From Erigeron canadensis (lineage: Eukaryota; Streptophyta; Magnoliopsida; Asterales; Asteraceae), in contig NC_057765.1 of assembly GCF_010389155.1 (NCBI RefSeq), positions 26,724,980-26,788,979 on the forward strand: DNA of 64,000 nt. The letters run 5' to 3'. The position numbers were made by a program, and so were the translations under genes. Positions within the stretch are counted from its first letter, which is position 1; the number at the start of each line of letters is the position of its first letter. Below are positions 59,057 through 64,000 of this stretch, piece after piece. The notes under the pieces are model-generated. The model was not told the origin of the DNA. It did no database searches and saw nothing but the letters and a program-made list of their open reading frames with translations.

Positions 59057-60229
59057 GTTACATTTATACAATAAGAAAAATGTAAAAGTTACTTACACTC
59101 TGAGATACTTAACCCTTTTTTTAAAAGATCTTAATCTTAATATATACTATAAGACAGTTGAACTAATGACTTATTAACCAATCAGATCTCTTAATTTTAT
59201 CAAATTGGTTATCGCTTATGTCATCATTTAGATTAACTATAAATTATAAATAAAAATAATCATTATCCAAATATATTATTATATTAATATTTATATTAAT
59301 TTATAGAAAAAATCTCATTAATTTATACTTTTTTGTTTTCCATCAATAATTTACACATGTTAACCCTGAATATTTAATTTATAATTATTTTCAGCCATCA
59401 ACTTGAGATGATTTTTTTTAAAATTTTCATCATTTAATTATTTAAAAAATATTTCAAAATATAAAATATTGTCTACAAAAAATTAATTAAAAGATGAAAC
59501 ACAATATATGTGTTCAATGTCTTAGAGGTATATTCTTTTAAAAAATGTTTTTTACTTATATTTAAATTTTTAATCTAATTAATATGAACTCCATTTAAGA
59601 TTCATTGTATTTGTTCAATCAAGAAGGTACATAATTTTTACCTTTTTATCTATTAGTTTTGCATATTAATATTTAAAGTTACAAGTGTCACTCAGATATA
59701 GAGTCATAATTATTATCAAATAGTATGAAAACAATCCTAATTGTTATCTAATTATCAGATTACAAGTGATTGAAAATAAACATATAATTGAATGTCAAGT
59801 AAAAGATCACAATTATGTTTATTTATTAATTCTTAATTATTTTTCATATTAATATCACATTATGAGTACAACTAGGTTAAAAAAAATTATATAATTGAAA
59901 AATTATTATAGCATGTCCCTTGTGTGGAATGTCTACGGTACACAATTTCATCAATATATCTCAGATAATAATAATAATGATAAACCTGTGATTATTCTAA
60001 TACAATTTACAAAGTATAACACTTAAGATTCCTTTTATTAATAAATTATTTAAAATAAAATCCTTTAAATAGACGAAGACAAGATAGATAATCTTTAATA
60101 AAAAATTTATGTAAAACTAAATTTCTTTAAAGTGAAATATCCTCAGTAACCTAACCGCCCCAACTCAATTGATAATAAAGGGTTCGGAAAAGAAAAGGTA
60201 AAACATATTAACAAAATAACCATCTCCTT
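59057..60229. other. AT-rich intergenic sequence
   Basis: No gene or complete element is recognised. The last 100 bases should contain the promoter of the right-edge gene if the leader exon below is real. Confidence 0.4.
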
Positions 60230-60297
60230 GTTCGCTCAACTCTGCTGTCGCCTCTCGTCGATTTAATTCCTAAAACACAGACCCGTTACTCATCAAG
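60230..60297 (+). other. Putative non-coding leader exon of the right-edge gene
   Basis: A GC-richer, CT-rich stretch ends in a strong donor CATCAAG|GTAAGT (GT at 60298-60299). The coding start at 62912 is immediately preceded by an acceptor-like AAAATGCAG, so an exon boundary exactly at the ATG is plausible. The resulting 5'UTR intron would be 2.6 kb. This is inferred from splice signals only. Confidence 0.4.
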
Positions 60298-60472
60298 GTA
60301 AGTGTGGGTATTTTCTTTCTTCTTCTTATTATTTTTTATTATTACTATTATTTTTTGTTATGTTATTACTTTTATACTATTTATGGTAGTTGCTTTAATC
60401 AGTTTGTGATCTTTACTTTTATGTTTAATACGGAGTAGTTAATGTTATCTTGTAGGTCAGTATTTATTTAGA

Positions 60473-60925
60473 CTAGGCAAATACCCGCGCGGTGCGTCGG
60501 TGAAATAGTGGGGATGATCGATCATAGAGGGTGATAGGTCATAGAGTGTGATAGCTAAATGCCTTAACCGTACGGGCGCCGACCTCGAATTTAAAAATTC
60601 GTCGAAAGTATATCGAATGACATCTTTAATAAAAGAGCACGAAATTTTAAGAACACCCATATAATTTTTATAATTTATCGATATACGGGTTTTAAGATAA
60701 AAGATTTTGAATGAATTAGAGAAATAAATGATTTATGGAGGAGAGAAAGAAAATGATTGGTTGAGATTTGAGGAAAGAGAAAGAAAATGATTAGTTGAGA
60801 TTTAATGGTATTATAGGAATATTAGGTTATGATATTCAAAGTAAGATAAAAAAGAGGGGTAAATTAGGTAGTTCAAGTTCTTTTTTGATAAAAAAAGAGG
60901 TAAATGTTTTATATAGTAGTATAGA
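60473..60925 (-). mobile_element. Intact non-autonomous Helitron, family H1, 453 bp
   Basis: On the minus strand: A|TCTATACTACTATATAAAA at the 5' end (60925) and CACCGCGCGGGTATTTGC then CTAG|T at the 3' end (60473). Both termini and the A/T insertion context are canonical. No coding. Its relative is at 14122-14554. Confidence 0.85.
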
Positions 60926-61589
60926 TATTATATGCAATAGATATAACCGTTGATTATCTAGTTTGTTTTTTTAATTACTTTGCTCGAAATTATATTTGAT
61001 TTCACTTTGTTGCTATGTAAAAATGATTTAGCAAAATTCAGGACATTTAGACCATCCCCATCGCAGAAGAATTAGTTGGTCGGTCGGTTTAAAAGTACAC
61101 AACAACAACAACAGGATCCACTCAGAGATAGAGAGACTGCTTCCATGACCTCCGGCCATCAAGATGTAAAAGTTGGCAAGAGTGATTGTTTAGATACCAT
61201 ACCTGTCAGTCGATAAGATCATAAGGCCGGCTTAAAAGTGAAAAGTAGAATTGTTTAAAAAAATTCATACAACCTATAGGGACATAATGCAATGCTATCA
61301 TGTCAGATTTTGTATATGTATAATTTTTTTTTATCTTTTATTCTTTAAAATTATAATCTAAGTTATTGGGAGAGGGGGTTTCGAGAGTCCTGGATTTCAT
61401 TCCAGGCATGCATGGTTCAAGTTCTGTATACTGCTCAATTGAATGTCACTGTGGTGTCTGGAATGAATGCTAACTACTAACTCGCTATTTTATAAAAATA
61501 AGATATAAAAATTATTATTAAATTTATATGTAGTATAAAATAGTATTTCTAGTTTTTTAAAAAATTTTAAATAATAAAAACATTACTTG

Positions 61590-61800
61590 TAAACCAACTG
61601 GGTTGGATCAGTGGTTGGAGCCCTTGCCCCTGGAGACAGAGGTCAAGGGTTCAATCCTCATGCCTAGCAAGGCTGGAGGTCCTTTTAGCCTCTCTACCTT
61701 TGATAGGGCTAAGGTTATCAATATCTCAACCTCCCTCATACACCGTCAAAGACGGTATTTGGGACCTAAAACCCATGGAAGATATCATTGGGAGTTACTT
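61590..61800 (+). mobile_element. SINE family B, best copy
   Basis: A-box-like TGGATCAGTGGTTGG (61604-61618) and B box GGTTCAATCCT (61649-61659) have pol III promoter spacing. The body continues with AATATCTCAACCTCC and ACCGTCAAAGACGGT, a short palindrome. Related copies are at 1030-1241 (reverse) and, weakly, 20220-20400. It lies inside the putative 5'UTR intron of the right-edge gene. Confidence 0.7.
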
Positions 61801-61957
61801 TACTTTTCTATTACTTGTAATTTGTAAGACATTATGTCTATATTACATTATAAAGCATTTAGTTTCATTTATTTATTTTTCAACTGAGTTGTCGATAACC
61901 TTAAAGTGGCCCTCCCTTTTATTCAATATTTTAAAAATCACTACTTGAAATACCTAT

Positions 61958-62143
61958 AATATCTATTTAAAATATGATAATAGCCTTAATGAACTTAATA
62001 TATAACATTTACCCTTAACTCTTAAATAACTACCCCCTTTACATCATTTATTTTTACATTAATAATCACACTGCTACCACCGCAGTCGTCACCACTGTCA
62101 CCACCGCTTCCGCCAACGCCGTATTGCGCGTACATATGACTAG
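61958..62143 (+). mobile_element. Helitron family H2, third copy, 5' part short
   Basis: The 3' end reads GCCAACGCCGTATTGCGCG then TACATATGA and CTAG|T (end 62143). The body (CCTTAATGAACTTAATAT, ACTCTTAAATAACTAC, then CACC-rich) matches the minus strand of 3956-4245. The start is uncertain because the usual first 100 bp are missing. Confidence 0.6.
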
Positions 62144-62911
62144 TTTATTAAAAAGTAATTTGGTTGAGTTGTTAATGGGAGTGTAAAAATTGAGTTTAGT
62201 TAGATTGGTTAAGTGTAAGAGAGAGAAATTAGTTATTTAATGAATACTGTCGGGTTGGTTTGGGTTATAATGAGGGTGGTCTTAGGTCAATTTAGAAATA
62301 ATTATTTTGTTCATACATAATAATAATATATAGATGATTGTAGATCGTTAACTTGGTTCAAAGGCTTCATCAGTTTGTTAATAATCTTTAGATTATTGTA
62401 GGAAGTTAACATGGTTTTGATGGTTTTAAGTTGTAACTTGCATAGCCAGGAATTCACATGTAGAATGTTTTGTTGGTGGAATTAGAAATCACTTTCCCCA
62501 TCCCCACCTGGTGGAGCCCAGGATTGAACTGGGCTATGTTAAAAGGGAGTTATCTCTACACAAAAATATATACAGTATATCGTTCTACTCTACAGCTATA
62601 TGATGTACTTGTACACATTTTTTTGTATGGTAAAAAAGTTGTGTGTAGGGAAAGGGATCATTACCCTTGTTAACAAGTGTATGTATATGGCTTTCTCGAT
62701 TTTTCTGATGTATACTTTTGAAATATTAATATCGTTTTGGACTTTTCAAATCTGGTTGTTACTTTTATCTATATCTTAAATTTTGTGTTTTTCTTAGTGT
62801 AACAGCCTGATCATTATATATAGTTTTACATTTCTTTACGGATGTCAAAAACATTTGCAAATGCACTTATTTAAGGCGTACTATAGTTAATAATCATAAA
62901 CTAAAATGCAG

Positions 62912-64000
62912 ATGTATCCATGGATGGAGGGTGTGTTGGTGTCTGTGCTGTGTCTTTTAGAGATTATATTTCTTTTTGCATTGCCGTTGCTGCCTGGGTA
63001 TCTTTCCCGTCTTATTACTAGCAGGTTTGTTATGTGTTCTTAATTTGGAAACAAACATGAGTCGATCAAACATTATTAGTACGTAGTCATTGATTATTAA
63101 TTGTTATTATCTGATTGATTTGCAGCAATGCTCGTCAAGCTCACGTACATGAGGTCTTCCCTAGTCTATTGAAAAGGGAATCATATTTACGGCCCTTGGT
63201 GAATTATGTTTAGTAGGCATTGGATTAGGGACCCAATATCTTGAAGAGGATCCTGAAACGCTCTATGAAATCGGATGCCTGCTTACCCTCGGTTTCTTGA
63301 CGTTCTATATTGCCAGCATGCTCTCATCTGGCCCCCTTTTCCATTTCCTTACGTTTGTCGGGGTTTCAGCATGTATGGCCATCATGGGGACCATAACTTT
63401 TCATTTCGCCTTCCCAACTTTCGAGCTGCTTCCAATTGTTGTTGCTCCTATATTCACTTTTATCTTGCTCGTGTTGCACCATATTAAACGCTTCATGGTA
63501 TATATATAGTAGTATTATCTTCCTCTCTTCCTATCTTAACTATAATATGAAAAAATTATACAGGTTTTATTAATCTTTGTAGTAAAGATTATAGGATATG
63601 TAAGTTAGGTTTTGTATACTGGCCAACTATATATGGGTCAGGGTTCTATTAGTACTCTACTGCTCTTTAGGTAATTCGTAGCCCATTGTATATAATCTAT
63701 AAAATAAATAGTTGTACGCAAACCAAATTCACAGTTAAATGACTATATGAGCTTTAATCATGTTCTACATTTTGCAGGTGACTTGTGGGATTATTAAGAA
63801 TCCTAATTTTGGAGCGAATGTGTTATGTCCTTCTCATCATGAATGCCTAGAGAATGTTTTAGAAATTGGTCTTCGGTTAACAGTATTCGGTGCAGGTTTG
63901 CTTGGAGTTGTGACGTGGGCGAATTTGACAGAGAAGTATCCAAACATACAAGCTATGGTAGCCATCTACGCTGGCGCCTCGTTTTGGCTCTTCTATGGCG
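62912..64000 (+). CDS. Unrecognised multi-pass membrane protein, frameshifted, runs off right edge
   Basis: Coding exons 62912-63024, 63126-63497 and 63778 onward have clean GT-AG borders. Exon one (MYPWMEGVLVSVLCLLEII) opens with a membrane helix. Exon two adds about four more (GCLLTLGFLTFYIASML, FLTFVGVSACMAIMGT, LLPIVVAPIFTFILLVLHH). The third begins VTCGIIKNPNFGANVLC and has at least two (LTVFGAGLLGVVTWANL and AMVAIYAGASFWLFYG). The reading frame breaks near 63175-63181: before it HEVFPSLLKR is open, after it the continuing frame is GIIFTALGELCLVGIGLG. One extra G in the AAAAGGGAA run would repair the phase and also make the exon-two to exon-three junction in phase. So this is either a recent pseudogene or a base-call error. 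I know no family with this pattern. Confidence 0.6.

Noticed and set aside
61370..61500. tRNA-like B box (GGTTCAAGTTC) suggesting another SINE
   Set aside because: No A box at the right distance, no tail and no second copy in the window.

Overview
This window reads as nuclear DNA of a dicot plant. It is AT-rich, its genes are split by introns with GT-AG borders, and two genes are unmistakably plant: a plastid stress-enhanced protein (SEP1) and a NAC transcription factor. Most intergenic space is transposable-element debris of the kinds common in dicots. The style of the SINEs, Helitrons and MITEs would suit an asterid such as a member of Asteraceae, but nothing here proves the family. I see no organellar, bacterial or viral replicon and no CRISPR array.

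Genes, left to right. (1) 222-491, minus: the first exon of an unrecognised protein with a plastid-transit-like N-terminus, running off the left edge. (2) 2064-6244, plus: SEP1, four exons. (3) 6853-8896, plus: an ARF-type small GTPase, five exons, with an intact GTP-binding core but a C-terminus cut by an apparent 1-bp deletion. (4) 17787-18953, minus: a secreted leucine-rich-repeat protein, single exon. (5) 38050-39879, minus: a NAC factor, three exons, with a duplicated low-complexity tail. (6) 45863-50396, plus: RNA polymerase subunit 3 (NRPB3), three exons. (7) 62912 to the right edge, plus: an unrecognised multi-pass membrane protein with an apparent 1-bp frameshift in its second coding exon and a possible 5'UTR exon near 60.2 kb. 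A 46-residue signal-peptide-like ORF at 56170-56310 is a weaker candidate.

Mobile DNA. The clearest element is a complete Ty1/copia retrotransposon at 23104-29005 (two 443-bp LTRs, 5-bp target duplication), disabled by two stop codons and one frameshift. A degenerate Ty3/gypsy element lies at 41373-45374; it has lost the integrase zinc-finger region and carries a 42-bp-arm near-perfect palindrome in gag. A 1491-bp solo LTR (15325-16815, target duplication aacat) sits beside a LINE remnant, and a relative lies near 53.7-54.5 kb. The 29.2-33.4 kb block looks like a CACTA (EnSpm) element with exons of a Ulp1-type protease. Three non-autonomous DNA elements have exact target duplications: a 1278-bp Mutator-like element (9 bp), a 648-bp hAT-like element (8 bp) and a 178-bp Harbinger-like MITE (TTA). 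At least seven Helitrons or Helitron ends and six SINE copies or remnants are spread through the window, several inside introns of SEP1 and of the right-edge gene.

How the genes relate. They are unrelated single-copy-style nuclear genes with their own promoters, not an operon or cluster: photoprotection (SEP1), vesicle traffic (ARF), cell surface (LRR), transcriptional control (NAC) and core transcription (NRPB3). I found no convincing new multi-gene system. The most unusual items are the ARF lesion, the gypsy palindrome, the cluster of palindromic AACGG/CCGTT sites inside the solo LTR, and the pyrimidine-rich degenerate minisatellite ending at a Helitron terminus near 58.5 kb.
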